Of a stretch of DNA of 64,000 bases, positions 33,460 through 41,964 are shown piece after piece (within the stretch, counting starts at the first letter, position 1; every line of letters begins with the position of its first letter). Source of the stretch: Terrabacter sp. 28 (lineage in GTDB: Bacteria > Actinomycetota > Actinomycetes > Actinomycetales > Dermatophilaceae). Made by a program: the position numbers and the translations under genes. A model generated the notes under the pieces. It saw nothing but the letters and a program-made list of their open reading frames with translations. It did not search any database and was not told where the DNA came from. Where the stretch lies: the NCBI GenBank assembly GCA_000955875.1, contig JYOE01000020.1, positions 62,001-126,000 on the forward strand, in the 5' to 3' direction.

Positions 33460-34872
33460 ATGACAACAGCACTGATGCCCTTCGCGGCAGAACCACCAGT
33501 GATCAACGAGGCCGCGACCGCATTCATGCTCATCGCGTCCTCGATGGTCCTCCTGATGACGCCCGGACTCGCCCTCTTCTACGGCGGCATGACCCGGAGC
33601 AAGTCCGTCCTCAACATGATGATGATGAGCTTCGGCGCCATGGCCGTCGTCGGCATCGTCTACGTGCTGTGGGGCTACTCGATGTCGTTCGGCAACCTGC
33701 AGGACGGCGGCAGCGACATCGCGGGCATCTTCGCGAACCCGTTCCACCTCTTCGGGCTCAGCCAGCTGGCCGGTGAGGACGGCGCGAGGCTCATCGACCC
33801 GTTCGGAGTCGGAGTCTTCATCCCCGAGTACATCTACGCGGGCTTCCAGCTCACGTTCGCGGTCATCACCGTCGCCCTCATCAGCGGCGCCATCGCCGAC
33901 CGCGTCAAGTTCGGCACCTGGATCACCTTCGCCGTCATCTGGGTCACCGTCGTCTACTTCCCGATCGCCCACATGGTGTGGGGCGGCGGCCTGCTCTCGG
34001 GTGCCGAGGGTGGCCTGTCGGCCAAGCTCTTCGGCGTCACCGACGGTCTCGCGAGCGTCCTGCCGATCGACTTCGCCGGTGGCACGGTCGTGCACATCAA
34101 CGCCGGTGCGGCGGGCCTGGCCCTCGCGCTCGTCGTCGGCAAGCGCCTCGGCTTCGGCAAGGTCGCGATGCGTCCCCACAACCTGCCGCTCGTCATGATC
34201 GGTGCCGGCCTGCTGTGGTTCGGCTGGTTCGGCTTCAACGCCGGCTCGGAGCTCGCGGCCGACGGCGTCGCCTCGTCCGTGTGGCTCAACACGACCGTCG
34301 CCACCTGCGCCGCGGCCATCGGCTGGCTCGTCGTGGAGAAGATCCGTGACGGCCACGCGACCTCGCTGGGCGCGGCGTCCGGTGTCGTCGCCGGTCTCGT
34401 CGCCATCACCCCGGCCTGTGGCGCCCTGTCGCCCGTCGGCTCGATCATCCTCGGTGTCGTCGCCGGTGGCCTCTCGGCCCTGGCCGTCGGCCTCAAGTAC
34501 AAGTTCGGCTACGACGACTCGCTCGACGTCGTCGGCGTCCACCTCGTCGCCGGCCTCTGGGGCACCGTCGGTGCCGGCCTGCTCGCCACGAAGACCGGCC
34601 TCTTCTACGGCGGCGGCTGGCAGCAGACCGTGCTGCAGGTCCTCATCGCCGTCATCTCGCTCGTCCTCTCGTTCGTGCTGACCTACGTCATCGCGGTGGC
34701 CCTGAAGGCCACGCTCGGCTGGAGGATCTCCGACGACGCCGAGTCCGAGGGCATCGACCAGGCCGTCCACGCCGAGTCCGGGTACGAGATCGGTGGCTTC
34801 CCCGCCTCCGGGGGCCGCACCACCCGTCCCGCCATCAGCACCGCTTCGCAGGTCGAAGGAGCCAACGCATGA
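33460..34872 (+). CDS. amtB: Ammonium transporter AmtB
   Basis: 470-residue inner-membrane ammonium channel with eleven helices. Visible: MTPGLALFYGGM near the N-terminus, WITFAVIWVTVVYFPIAHMVWGGG with the first pore histidine region, GGTVVHINAGAAGLALAL, WFGWFGFNAGSE and DVVGVHLVAGLWGT with the second pore histidine. The polar C-terminal tail is where PII protein plugs the channel. First gene of amtB-glnK-glnD. Confidence 0.97.
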   Translation: MTTALMPFAAEPPVINEAATAFMLIASSMVLLMTPGLALFYGGMTRSKSVLNMMMMSFGAMAVVGIVYVLWGYSMSFGNLQDGGSDIAGIFANPFHLFGLSQLAGEDGARLIDPFGVGVFIPEYIYAGFQLTFAVITVALISGAIADRVKFGTWITFAVIWVTVVYFPIAHMVWGGGLLSGAEGGLSAKLFGVTDGLASVLPIDFAGGTVVHINAGAAGLALALVVGKRLGFGKVAMRPHNLPLVMIGAGLLWFGWFGFNAGSELAADGVASSVWLNTTVATCAAAIGWLVVEKIRDGHATSLGAASGVVAGLVAITPACGALSPVGSIILGVVAGGLSALAVGLKYKFGYDDSLDVVGVHLVAGLWGTVGAGLLATKTGLFYGGGWQQTVLQVLIAVISLVLSFVLTYVIAVALKATLGWRISDDAESEGIDQAVHAESGYEIGGFPASGGRTTRPAISTASQVEGANA

Positions 34873-35207
34873 AGCTCATCACCGCCATCATCAAGCCCCA
34901 CCAGCTCGACGAGGTGAAGGAGGCCCTCGAGGCCTTCGGGGTGGCCGGCATGACCATCAGCGAGGCCAGCGGCTACGGCCGCCAGCGCGGCCACAGCGAG
35001 GTCTACCGCGGCGCCGAGTACACCGTCGACTTCGTGCCGAAGGTGCGCCTCGAGGTCCTGGTCGACGACGTCGACTCGTCCGACGTCCTGGAAGTCATCC
35101 TCAAGGCGGCCCAGACCGGCCGCATCGGCGACGGCAAGATCTGGGCCGTCCCGGTCGACGAGGTGGTGCGGGTCCGCACCGGCGAGCGAGGTGTCGACGC
35201 CCTCTGA
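34869..35207 (+). CDS. glnK: Nitrogen regulatory protein PII
   Basis: 112-residue trimeric signal protein sensing 2-oxoglutarate and ATP/ADP and gating AmtB. MKLITAIIKPHQLDEVKEAL at the N-terminus, T-loop SGYGRQRGHSEVYRGAEY with the modifiable tyrosine (EVYRG), and the B-loop TGRIGDGKIWAVPV. The start codon overlaps the amtB stop (ATGA), so the two are translationally coupled. In actinobacteria the T-loop tyrosine is adenylylated rather than uridylylated, by the GlnD encoded next. Confidence 0.97.
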   Translation: MKLITAIIKPHQLDEVKEALEAFGVAGMTISEASGYGRQRGHSEVYRGAEYTVDFVPKVRLEVLVDDVDSSDVLEVILKAAQTGRIGDGKIWAVPVDEVVRVRTGERGVDAL

Positions 35208-35221
35208 GGCGTCGGGCCACC

Positions 35222-35254
35222 GCGCACCACCTGCACCACCGCGCACCACCTGCA
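35222..35254. repeat. Short direct repeat in the glnK-glnD gap
   Basis: GCGCACCACCTGCAC occurs at 35222 and 35241, 19 bases apart, within the 98-base gap. No other feature stands out there. Confidence 0.6.
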
Positions 35255-35305
35255 CGACCAGCACGACACGTACACACGCAACTCGAGGGGACGGCGAGAC
35301 CTGAC

Positions 35306-37669
35306 ATGACGGATGTGACCACCCGACGTCTGGACCTCGCCGGCACCCGCACCTTCGCGACGCCCGGCGCCGGCCAGACCCGGCGCCGGGCGCTCGCCGA
35401 GTTCGGCTTCGGCTGGCTCCAGGAGCTGTGGCGCGAGGCGTGCGCCGGCCGACGGCACGAGGGCGTGGCCCTGGCTGCCGTCGGCTCGCTCGCGCGCGGC
35501 GACGGGGGGCCGCTCAGCGACTACGACCTCGTCCTCGTGCACCACCCGCGGGGCCTGTCGGGCAAGGAGGTCGGTGCCTTCGCGGACAAGCTCTGGTACC
35601 CGATCTGGGACGCCGGGGTCCGGCTGGACCACAGCGTCCGCACCGTGGCCGACTGCCGCGCCGTCGCCTCCGACGACCTCTCCGCCGCGGTCGGTCTGCT
35701 CGACCTCACGCACGTCGCGGGTGACGCCGACGTCGTGAACGCCGCCCGCTCCACAGTCGCGCACGACTGGCGGGCCAACGCCCGCACCCGGCTCGGTGAG
35801 ATGCAGGAGTCGGTCATCCAGCGGCACGCGCGCCAGGGCGACCTCGCCCACCTCATCGAGCCCGACCTCAAGGAGGCGCACGGCGGCCTGCGCGACATGT
35901 CGGTGCTCCGCGCGCTGACCGCGGCGTGGCTGACCGATCGTCCGCACGGCGAGGTCGACGAGGCGTACGAACGCATCCTCGACGTGCGCGACGCGATCCA
36001 CGTCGTCACGGGCCGCGGCCGCGACCGGCTGACCCGCGACGACCAGGACGCGTGTGCCGCCCTGCTCGGCTACACCGACGCCGACGACCTGCTCACCGAT
36101 CTCTCGACGTCCGCCCGCACCATTGCGTATGCCGTCGACGGCACCCTCCGCCGGGCCATGCAGTCCCAGCGCGCCAGGACGCTGCGGGTCGGTCCCCGGC
36201 GCCCGCAGCTGGCCCCGCTCGGCTACGGCCTCTACCGGCACGACGGCGAGGCGGTGCTCGGGCCGTCGGCCGACCTCGCGTCGGACCCGATCATCCCGCT
36301 GCGCGCCGCCGTCGTCGCGGCCCGGGGCGGCATACCGCTGTCGCCGACCACGCTGAAGAACCTGGCGGCACAGGCGCCCCCGATGCCCGAGCCGTGGCCC
36401 GAGGTCGCGCGCAACCTCTTCGCCGACCTCCTCGCCGCCGGCCCCGGCCTCGTCACCGTCTGGGAGGGGCTCGACCTCGCGGGCGTCGTCGAGCGGTGGA
36501 TCCCCGAATGGAAGGCGGTGCGCAGCCGCCCTCAGCGCAACGCCGTCCACCGGCACACGGTCGACCGCCACCTCATCGAGACCGTCGTCGCCGCGAGCGG
36601 CATGGTGCGCGACGTCTCGAGGCCCGACCTGCTCATGCTCGCCGCGGTGCTCCACGACATCGGCAAGGTGCCCGGCGCGCAGGACCACTCCGCCACCGGT
36701 GCCGACCTGGCCGACGATGTGCTGCAGCGCATCGGCGTCGCCGAGGCCGACCGCCGCACCGTGGTCCGGCTCGTGCGCGAGCACCTGACCCTCGTCGAGC
36801 TGGCCACCCGCCGCGACCCCGAGGACCCGGCGACCATCGCCGCCCTCTCGGCCGCCGTCGACGGGTCGGCGACGACGCTCGACCTCCTTCGCGCCCTCAC
36901 CGAGGCGGATGCGTCAGCAGCCGGCCCGAAGGCCTGGAGCGACTGGCGGGCCGGGCTCGTCCAGCGTCTCTACGAGGCCTGCCGGACGGCGCTCACCGCC
37001 CAGGCAGAGACGGAGGGACCCCTCGTCGTGGAACCGATCGAGACCTTGCAGCTCTCCGACGACGCGCTCGACCGGGTCGCGTCGGGAGAGCCCTACGTGA
37101 CGGTGACCTCGCTCGGCGGGGCCCACCGCATCGACATCATCGACCGCGACCGCGCCGGCCTGTTCGCCGACACCGCGGGCCTGCTCGCCGCGCACGGCTT
37201 CGTCGTGCGCTCGGCCATCGTCCGAACCGTCGACGGTCTCGCCGTCAACGAGTGGTGGGTCGACTCGCCGGGTGGCGAGACGCCGCTGCCGACCGTCATC
37301 TCACGCGACCTGACCCGCGTCGCGAGCGGTGACCGCTCGCCGCTCGGCAAGCTGCAGCGGCGCCGGTCTGCCGGGGTCCGCAGCCCCGGGTCGGGGTCGG
37401 TCGACTCGACACGGGCGATGGTGATCAGCAGCGCGTCCGACACCGCCACCGTCATCGAGGTGCGAGCCACCGACCGGACGGGCCTGCTGCAGGACATCGG
37501 CATCACGCTCGCCAGGGCCTCCCTGTCGGTGCGGTCGGCGCACATCGCGACGTATGCCGGCCAGACGCTCGACACCTTCTACGTCACCGAGTTCGGTGGC
37601 GGGCAGCTCGCCCCGGCCCGGGCCGCGCAGGCGGTCGCGATGATCATCGACACCTGCGACGGCGCCTGA
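35306..37669 (+). CDS. glnD: PII uridylyl/adenylyltransferase (GlnD)
   Basis: 787-residue bifunctional sensor that modifies and demodifies PII in response to glutamine. N-terminal nucleotidyltransferase motif GSLARGDGGPLSDYDL (G-S, D-x-D) at about 58; helical region; HD hydrolase motif LAAVLHDIGKV at about 450 with HxxHH ahead; two C-terminal ACT domains (HRIDIIDRDRAGLFADTAG and TVIEVRATDRTGLLQDIG). Slightly shorter than the E. coli protein. ATG; a GAGGGGACGG stretch lies about 15 bases upstream. Confidence 0.95.
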   Translation: MTDVTTRRLDLAGTRTFATPGAGQTRRRALAEFGFGWLQELWREACAGRRHEGVALAAVGSLARGDGGPLSDYDLVLVHHPRGLSGKEVGAFADKLWYPIWDAGVRLDHSVRTVADCRAVASDDLSAAVGLLDLTHVAGDADVVNAARSTVAHDWRANARTRLGEMQESVIQRHARQGDLAHLIEPDLKEAHGGLRDMSVLRALTAAWLTDRPHGEVDEAYERILDVRDAIHVVTGRGRDRLTRDDQDACAALLGYTDADDLLTDLSTSARTIAYAVDGTLRRAMQSQRARTLRVGPRRPQLAPLGYGLYRHDGEAVLGPSADLASDPIIPLRAAVVAARGGIPLSPTTLKNLAAQAPPMPEPWPEVARNLFADLLAAGPGLVTVWEGLDLAGVVERWIPEWKAVRSRPQRNAVHRHTVDRHLIETVVAASGMVRDVSRPDLLMLAAVLHDIGKVPGAQDHSATGADLADDVLQRIGVAEADRRTVVRLVREHLTLVELATRRDPEDPATIAALSAAVDGSATTLDLLRALTEADASAAGPKAWSDWRAGLVQRLYEACRTALTAQAETEGPLVVEPIETLQLSDDALDRVASGEPYVTVTSLGGAHRIDIIDRDRAGLFADTAGLLAAHGFVVRSAIVRTVDGLAVNEWWVDSPGGETPLPTVISRDLTRVASGDRSPLGKLQRRRSAGVRSPGSGSVDSTRAMVISSASDTATVIEVRATDRTGLLQDIGITLARASLSVRSAHIATYAGQTLDTFYVTEFGGGQLAPARAAQAVAMIIDTCDGA

Positions 37670-37685
37670 CCGGCCCCACCAGCCG

Positions 37686-37738
37686 CCCGGTCGATGTATC
37701 TCGCGGTCACCCATGACCGCGGGATACATCGAACCGGG
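37686..37738. terminator. Long hairpin between convergent glnD and NUDIX genes
   Basis: TCGATGTATC-T-CGCGGTCA and TGACCGCG-G-GATACATCGA pair over 19 positions with one U-G wobble, a CCCA loop, and an outer CCCGG/CCGGG extension with one bulged base. There is no U-tract. It could serve as bidirectional terminator for glnD and the NUDIX gene. Confidence 0.6.
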
Positions 37739-37750
37739 GAGGGTGCGGGG

Positions 37751-38152
37751 TCAGTCGATGAGGTCCGCGTCGCGCAGGTGGACGAGGACGAGCCGGTCCA
37801 CGGCCGACACCTGGTCGCCGTGGGCCGAGGTGACCCAGGTGATCTCGTCGATCTCGCGTGACGGGGCGAACGGCCCGGTGTGCGATGCCGTGTAGCAGGT
37901 CAGCCGCACGACGAGGCCGTCGGTGCGAGCGTCGGCGAGCGCCTCGAACGTGCCGACGTAGGCCGCCGTGCCAGGGTCGACGAGCACCGTGAGCTCCTCC
38001 TCGAGCTCGCGCACCAGCGTCTGGAGGTCGCTCTCGCCGGGCTCGCGCTTGCCGCCGGGAAGGTAGAACCGTTCGCGGCCGGCGTTCCGGGCCACGAGCA
38101 GGCGGCGCTGCTCCACGTGGATCCACGCGATCTTGTCGATGAGGTCAGCCAC
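37751..38152 (-). CDS. NUDIX hydrolase
   Basis: 133-residue pyrophosphohydrolase. The Nudix box LPGGKREPGESDLQTLVRELEEEL contains the G-x5-E-x7-REUxEE pattern with the metal-binding glutamates. N-terminal strand AWIHVEQRRLLVARNAGRERFYLPGG resembles MutT-type enzymes; substrate (oxidised nucleotides, diphosphates) not assignable. GTG six bases after TACGTT. Convergent with glnD, divergent from ffh. Confidence 0.92.
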   Translation of the reverse strand: MADLIDKIAWIHVEQRRLLVARNAGRERFYLPGGKREPGESDLQTLVRELEEELTVLVDPGTAAYVGTFEALADARTDGLVVRLTCYTASHTGPFAPSREIDEITWVTSAHGDQVSAVDRLVLVHLRDADLID

Positions 38153-38158
38153 CTGCCC

Positions 38159-38164
38159 AACGTA
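38159..38164 (-). promoter_or_regulatory. Leaderless-type -10 box, NUDIX gene
   Basis: TACGTT on the minus strand, six bases before GTG 38152. Confidence 0.55.
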
Positions 38165-38246
38165 ACGTGGCGTCGCGGCCGCGGTGGGCGGCACACCCCC
38201 TCGGGTGCCCGGTGGGCGTCGGGTCGGACCTGTGCGCCGGAGCGGA

Positions 38247-38252
38247 TAACCT
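38247..38252 (+). promoter_or_regulatory. Leaderless-type -10 box, ffh
   Basis: TAACCT six bases before GTG 38259; no Shine-Dalgarno sequence fits. Confidence 0.55.
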
Positions 38253-38258
38253 TGCCGG

Positions 38259-39884
38259 GTGTTTGCATCCCTGTCTGACCGGCTGACCGCGACGTTCAAG
38301 AACCTCCGCGGCAAGGGCCGGCTCTCGGAGTCCGACGTCAACGCGACGATCCGCGACATCCGCCTCGCCCTGCTCGACGCCGACGTGGCGCTGCCCGTCG
38401 TCAAGCGGTTCACCGCCAGCGTGCGCGAGCGCGCGCTCGGCGCGGAGGTCAGCCAGGCGCTCAACCCCGCGCAGCAGGTCGTCAAGATCGTCCAGGAGGA
38501 GCTCGTCGGGATCCTCGGCGGGCAGACGCGCACGATCCGCTTCGCGAAGCAGCCGCCGACCGTCATCATGCTCGCCGGCCTCCAGGGCTCCGGAAAGACG
38601 ACCTTCGCCGGCAAGCTCGGCAAGTGGCTCAAGGACCAGGGCCACACGCCCCTCCTCGTCGCGGCCGACCTGCAGCGCCCCAACGCCGTCACGCAGCTCG
38701 AGGTCGTCGGCGAGCGCGCCGGCATCCCCGTCTTCGCGCCCGAGCGCGGGAACATGGGCGGCCACGACGCCGTGCTCGAGTCGGGCGAGGGCACCCGCTC
38801 GTTCGGCGACCCGGTGTCGGTCTCGCGGATGGGCATCGAGCAGGCCCGCGCCAAGCAGTACGACGTCGTCATCGTCGACACCGCCGGACGCCTCGCCGTC
38901 GACGCCAACCTCATGCAGCAGGCGTCCGACATCCGCACGGCCATCCAGCCCGACGAGGTCCTCTTCGTCATCGACGCGATGATCGGCCAGGCCGCCGTCG
39001 AGACGGCCCAGGCGTTCCACGACGGCGTCGCCTTCACCGGTGTCGTGCTCTCCAAGCTCGACGGTGACGCCCGCGGTGGTGCCGCCCTCTCGGTCGCCGA
39101 GATCACCGGCGAGCCGATCATGTTCGCGTCGGTCGGTGAGAAGGTCACCGACTTCGAGGTGTTCCACCCCGACCGCATGGCCAGCCGCATCCTCGACATG
39201 GGTGACGTGCTCACCCTCATCGAGCAGGCAGAGAAGGCGTTCGACAAGCGCCAGGCCGACGAGATGGCGCGCAAGTTCCTCGCCGAGGAGGACTTCACCT
39301 TCGAGGACTTCCTCCAGCAGATGAACGCCATCAAGAAGATGGGCTCGCTCAAGTCGATGCTCAAGATGATGCCGGGCATGCAGGGGATGCGTGACCAGCT
39401 CGACGCCTTCGACGACCGCGAGTTCGACCGCGTCGAGGCGATGGTCCGCTCGATGACGCCCTTCGAGCGCACCCACCCCAAGCAGATCAACGGCTCGCGC
39501 CGCGCCCGCATCGCCAAGGGCTCCGGCGTGACCGTCACCGACGTCAACCAGCTGCTCGAGCGCTTCGGGCAGGCCCAGAAGATGATGAAGTCGATGGCCC
39601 GCGGTGGCGGCGGTGGCCTGCCGGGCATGCCCGGCATCCCGGGCTCGGGCAAGCGCGGCAAGCAGCAGCCGCAGCGCAAGAAGAGCAAGAGCGGCAACCC
39701 CGCCAAGCGCGCCGCCGAGGAGCGGGCTGCTGCCGAGAAGGCTGCCGCCGGCCGCGCCGCGTCCGCGGCGAGCGCCTTCGGTGCTCCCGGCTCCAACGGG
39801 CAGGGCGCCGACGCCGACCCGATGGCCGGCTTCGACCCGTCGAACCTGCCCAAGGGCTTCGAGAAGTTCCTCGGCAAGGGCTGA
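38259..39884 (+). CDS. ffh: Signal recognition particle protein Ffh
   Basis: 541-residue SRP54 GTPase binding 4.5S RNA and signal peptides. N domain (1-90), G1 LAGLQGSGKTT at about 107, VDTAGRLAVD, LSKLDGDARGG, then a Met-rich M domain (about 310-450) with MPGMQGM and the RNA-binding SGVTVTDVNQLL. The C-tail (about 450-541) is Gly/Pro- then Lys/Ala-rich. Odd: between VFAPERGN and FGDPVSVSRMG there is an extra ~14-residue segment (MGGHDAVLESGEGTRS); the usual form runs nearly directly from APEPGN to GDPV. GTG start with leaderless -10. Confidence 0.96.
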   Translation: MFASLSDRLTATFKNLRGKGRLSESDVNATIRDIRLALLDADVALPVVKRFTASVRERALGAEVSQALNPAQQVVKIVQEELVGILGGQTRTIRFAKQPPTVIMLAGLQGSGKTTFAGKLGKWLKDQGHTPLLVAADLQRPNAVTQLEVVGERAGIPVFAPERGNMGGHDAVLESGEGTRSFGDPVSVSRMGIEQARAKQYDVVIVDTAGRLAVDANLMQQASDIRTAIQPDEVLFVIDAMIGQAAVETAQAFHDGVAFTGVVLSKLDGDARGGAALSVAEITGEPIMFASVGEKVTDFEVFHPDRMASRILDMGDVLTLIEQAEKAFDKRQADEMARKFLAEEDFTFEDFLQQMNAIKKMGSLKSMLKMMPGMQGMRDQLDAFDDREFDRVEAMVRSMTPFERTHPKQINGSRRARIAKGSGVTVTDVNQLLERFGQAQKMMKSMARGGGGGLPGMPGIPGSGKRGKQQPQRKKSKSGNPAKRAAEERAAAEKAAAGRAASAASAFGAPGSNGQGADADPMAGFDPSNLPKGFEKFLGKG

Positions 39885-39901
39885 GCAGAAGGCCTCGCGA
39901 G

Positions 39902-39934
39902 CGCGGGCCCGGCCCCGCGTTCGCCCTCGGCGAA
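39902..39934 (+). terminator. Two short hairpins after ffh
   Basis: CGCGGG/CCCGCG (39902-39919) and TTCGCC/GGCGAA (39920-39934) are perfect 6-base stems in tandem, 18-50 bases after the ffh stop. No U-run, so a terminator role is only suggested. Confidence 0.35.
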
Positions 39935-40027
39935 CCAGGTCCGCCCCAAGGAATTCCACGGGCTGCGTCGTCGCTGTCCGTGACACGGCCGCGCACATCG
40001 CGCGGCCGAGGACGCTGGGAGGGACCC

Positions 40028-41002
40028 ATGCCTCCGTTCGAGATGCCGCCCGCTCCCGAGCCGAGCGATGACGAGGTGCTCGACGCCTACTCGCACGCTG
40101 TGAGCACCGTGGCGCGGCGACTGGCCCCGGTCGTCGCCAGCCTGCGCGTCAGCAGGCCCGTGCGCGGCGGCACCGTCGAGGGCGGCGGCTCGGCCGTCGT
40201 GCTCACCGAGGACGGTCTGCTCGTGACCAACGCCCACGTGGTCGACGGCGTCGACCGCGGCACCGCGCACTTCGGCGACGGCACCTCGGTGCGTGTCCAC
40301 GTCGTCGGTGCGGACCACCTGTCGGACCTCGCCGTCGTCCGCGCCGAGAGCCCGCTCCCGCCCCCGCCGGAGTACGGGGACGCGGACCGGCTGGCGGTGG
40401 GGCACGTCGTCGTCGCCATCGGCAGCCCTCTCGGGCTGGAGGGCAGCGTGACGGCCGGGGTCGTCAGCGCCCTCGGGCGGTCGCTGCCGACGAGGTCGGG
40501 CGCGGCGTCGCGCCTCGTCGAGGACGTCATCCAGACGGACGCGGCGCTCAACCCCGGCAACTCCGGAGGTGCCCTGGCCGACTCACGCGCCCGTGTCGTC
40601 GGGGTCAACACGGCTGTCGCCGGCGTCGGGCTCGGTCTCGCGGTGCCGATCAACGCCACGACCCGGAGGATCATCGAGACCCTCGTCGAGGACGGCCACG
40701 TGCGACGTGCCTACCTCGGTCTCGTCACGGCCCCCGTCCCCGTGTCCGACGAGCTCGCCGCGCGGCTGGGTCGGCGCACGGCGCTGCGGATCGCCCAGGT
40801 CGTGCCCGGCAGCCCCGCGGACCGGGCCGGTCTCATGCGAGGCGACGTCGTCGTGGCCGCGGACGGCCGGCCCCTCTTCGACGCGCAGTCGCTGCAGCGC
40901 ATCCTGCTCGACGAGGCGATCGACCGCTCGATGGAGATCACCGTGCTCAGGGGAGCTGCCCTCGTGGATGTCGTGGCCGTTCCCCGCCTGCTGCGCGGCT
41001 GA
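40028..41002 (+). CDS. HtrA/DegP-type S1C serine protease with PDZ domain
   Basis: 324 residues. Trypsin-fold triad: VTNAHVVDG (His), SDLAVVRAE (Asp) and LNPGNSGGAL (Ser in GNSGG). One C-terminal PDZ domain (AYLGLVTAPVPV... GLMRGDVVVAADGRPL). Unlike most HtrA proteins there is no signal peptide or transmembrane segment; the N-terminus is MPPFEMPPAPEPSDDE, so it is probably cytosolic. ATG with GGGAGGG six to seven bases upstream. Stand-alone between ffh and the hydrolase. Confidence 0.92.
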   Translation: MPPFEMPPAPEPSDDEVLDAYSHAVSTVARRLAPVVASLRVSRPVRGGTVEGGGSAVVLTEDGLLVTNAHVVDGVDRGTAHFGDGTSVRVHVVGADHLSDLAVVRAESPLPPPPEYGDADRLAVGHVVVAIGSPLGLEGSVTAGVVSALGRSLPTRSGAASRLVEDVIQTDAALNPGNSGGALADSRARVVGVNTAVAGVGLGLAVPINATTRRIIETLVEDGHVRRAYLGLVTAPVPVSDELAARLGRRTALRIAQVVPGSPADRAGLMRGDVVVAADGRPLFDAQSLQRILLDEAIDRSMEITVLRGAALVDVVAVPRLLRG

Positions 41003-41084
41003 AGCAGCGGCGACCACCCGCGACACGACATCGATGCGGCGCGGCGGCGCGCACTGAGGCGCTGTCCGGACGCGCACGACGGCA

Positions 41085-41090
41085 TACGCT
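41085..41090 (+). promoter_or_regulatory. Leaderless-type -10 box, alpha/beta hydrolase
   Basis: TACGCT six bases before GTG 41097, overlapping an octamer copy (CGGCATAC, 41080-41087). Confidence 0.6.
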
Positions 41091-41096
41091 CGGGGC

Positions 41097-41954
41097 GTGG
41101 TCACCACCGACGGCCGGTCGCGGGTGCGGCTGCCCGGCGGCCGCCGGCTCGACGTGTGGCAGGGCGGCGACGCCGGCGGCTTCCCGGTCCTCTTCTTCCA
41201 CGGCACCCCTGGCGGGCGCCTGCAGGCCGCGCTCGGTGACGGCGCGGCCCGGCGGGCGGGGGTGCGGCTCGTCGCCTTCTCACGCCCGGGCTACGGCGGG
41301 TCCACCGACGCGCCGACGACCCTCGGCACCGTCGCCGACGACGCCTCGCACTTCATGGGCGACCTCGGTGTCAGGCGGTATGCCGTGCTCGGCGTCTCCG
41401 GGGGAGGGCCGTACGCGCTGGCGACGGCAGCGAGGCACGCCGACCGGGTGACCGGCGTCGGAGTCGTCGCCGGCATCGGCCCGGTGCTCGAGCTCGATCC
41501 CGGTGCGGCCGCCGAGCCCGCCGTGCAGGCGGCGCTCGCCGGCGACGCGGAGCTCGCGGTGGTGCTGCAGGACGCGGCCGCCACCCGAGCCGAACCGCCC
41601 GGGAGCCCGACCTCCGCCCACCGACCCCGACTCAGGGTCGGCGCGTTCGTCTCGCCCGAGGTGCTCGAGCCGTGGACGGCCACCGGGCGACCCGGCACAC
41701 CGTCCTACCGCGGCGCCTCGCGCGATGCCCTCGCGTTCAGCGCCGGCTGGGACCTCGAGCCCGCAGCCGTCCGGGCCCCGGTCACGCTCTGGTACGGCGA
41801 CCACGACCGGGTCGTCGGACTCGAGCACGCCCGGTGGCTGCACGCCCACCTGCCGACCTCGCGGCTCGTGGTGCACGAGGGAGCCGGACACCACGCGACG
41901 CTCATGGCGCACTGGGCCGACGTCCTCACCGACCTCGCGGGCGGCTCCGGCTAG
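41097..41954 (+). CDS. Alpha/beta hydrolase
   Basis: 285-residue hydrolase. HGTPGGR oxyanion region, nucleophile elbow VLGVSGGGPYALA (G-x-S-x-G), acid region LWYGDHDRVVGLEHA and catalytic His in EGAGHHATLM. The lid region (about 125-210) is Ala/Pro-rich. Substrate not assignable. GTG with leaderless -10 box. Confidence 0.9.
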   Translation: MVTTDGRSRVRLPGGRRLDVWQGGDAGGFPVLFFHGTPGGRLQAALGDGAARRAGVRLVAFSRPGYGGSTDAPTTLGTVADDASHFMGDLGVRRYAVLGVSGGGPYALATAARHADRVTGVGVVAGIGPVLELDPGAAAEPAVQAALAGDAELAVVLQDAAATRAEPPGSPTSAHRPRLRVGAFVSPEVLEPWTATGRPGTPSYRGASRDALAFSAGWDLEPAAVRAPVTLWYGDHDRVVGLEHARWLHAHLPTSRLVVHEGAGHHATLMAHWADVLTDLAGGSG

Positions 41955-41957
41955 GGT
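41952..41957 (+). promoter_or_regulatory. Leaderless-type -10 box, amidohydrolase
   Basis: TAGGGT seven bases before ATG 41965; its first bases include the stop codon of the upstream hydrolase. Confidence 0.6.
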
Positions 41958-41964
41958 CGGGGCC

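Noticed and set aside
35208..35305. CACCACCTGCAC direct repeats as a regulator site for glnD
   Set aside because: Two imperfect low-complexity copies; no palindrome, and glnD is likely read through from glnK.
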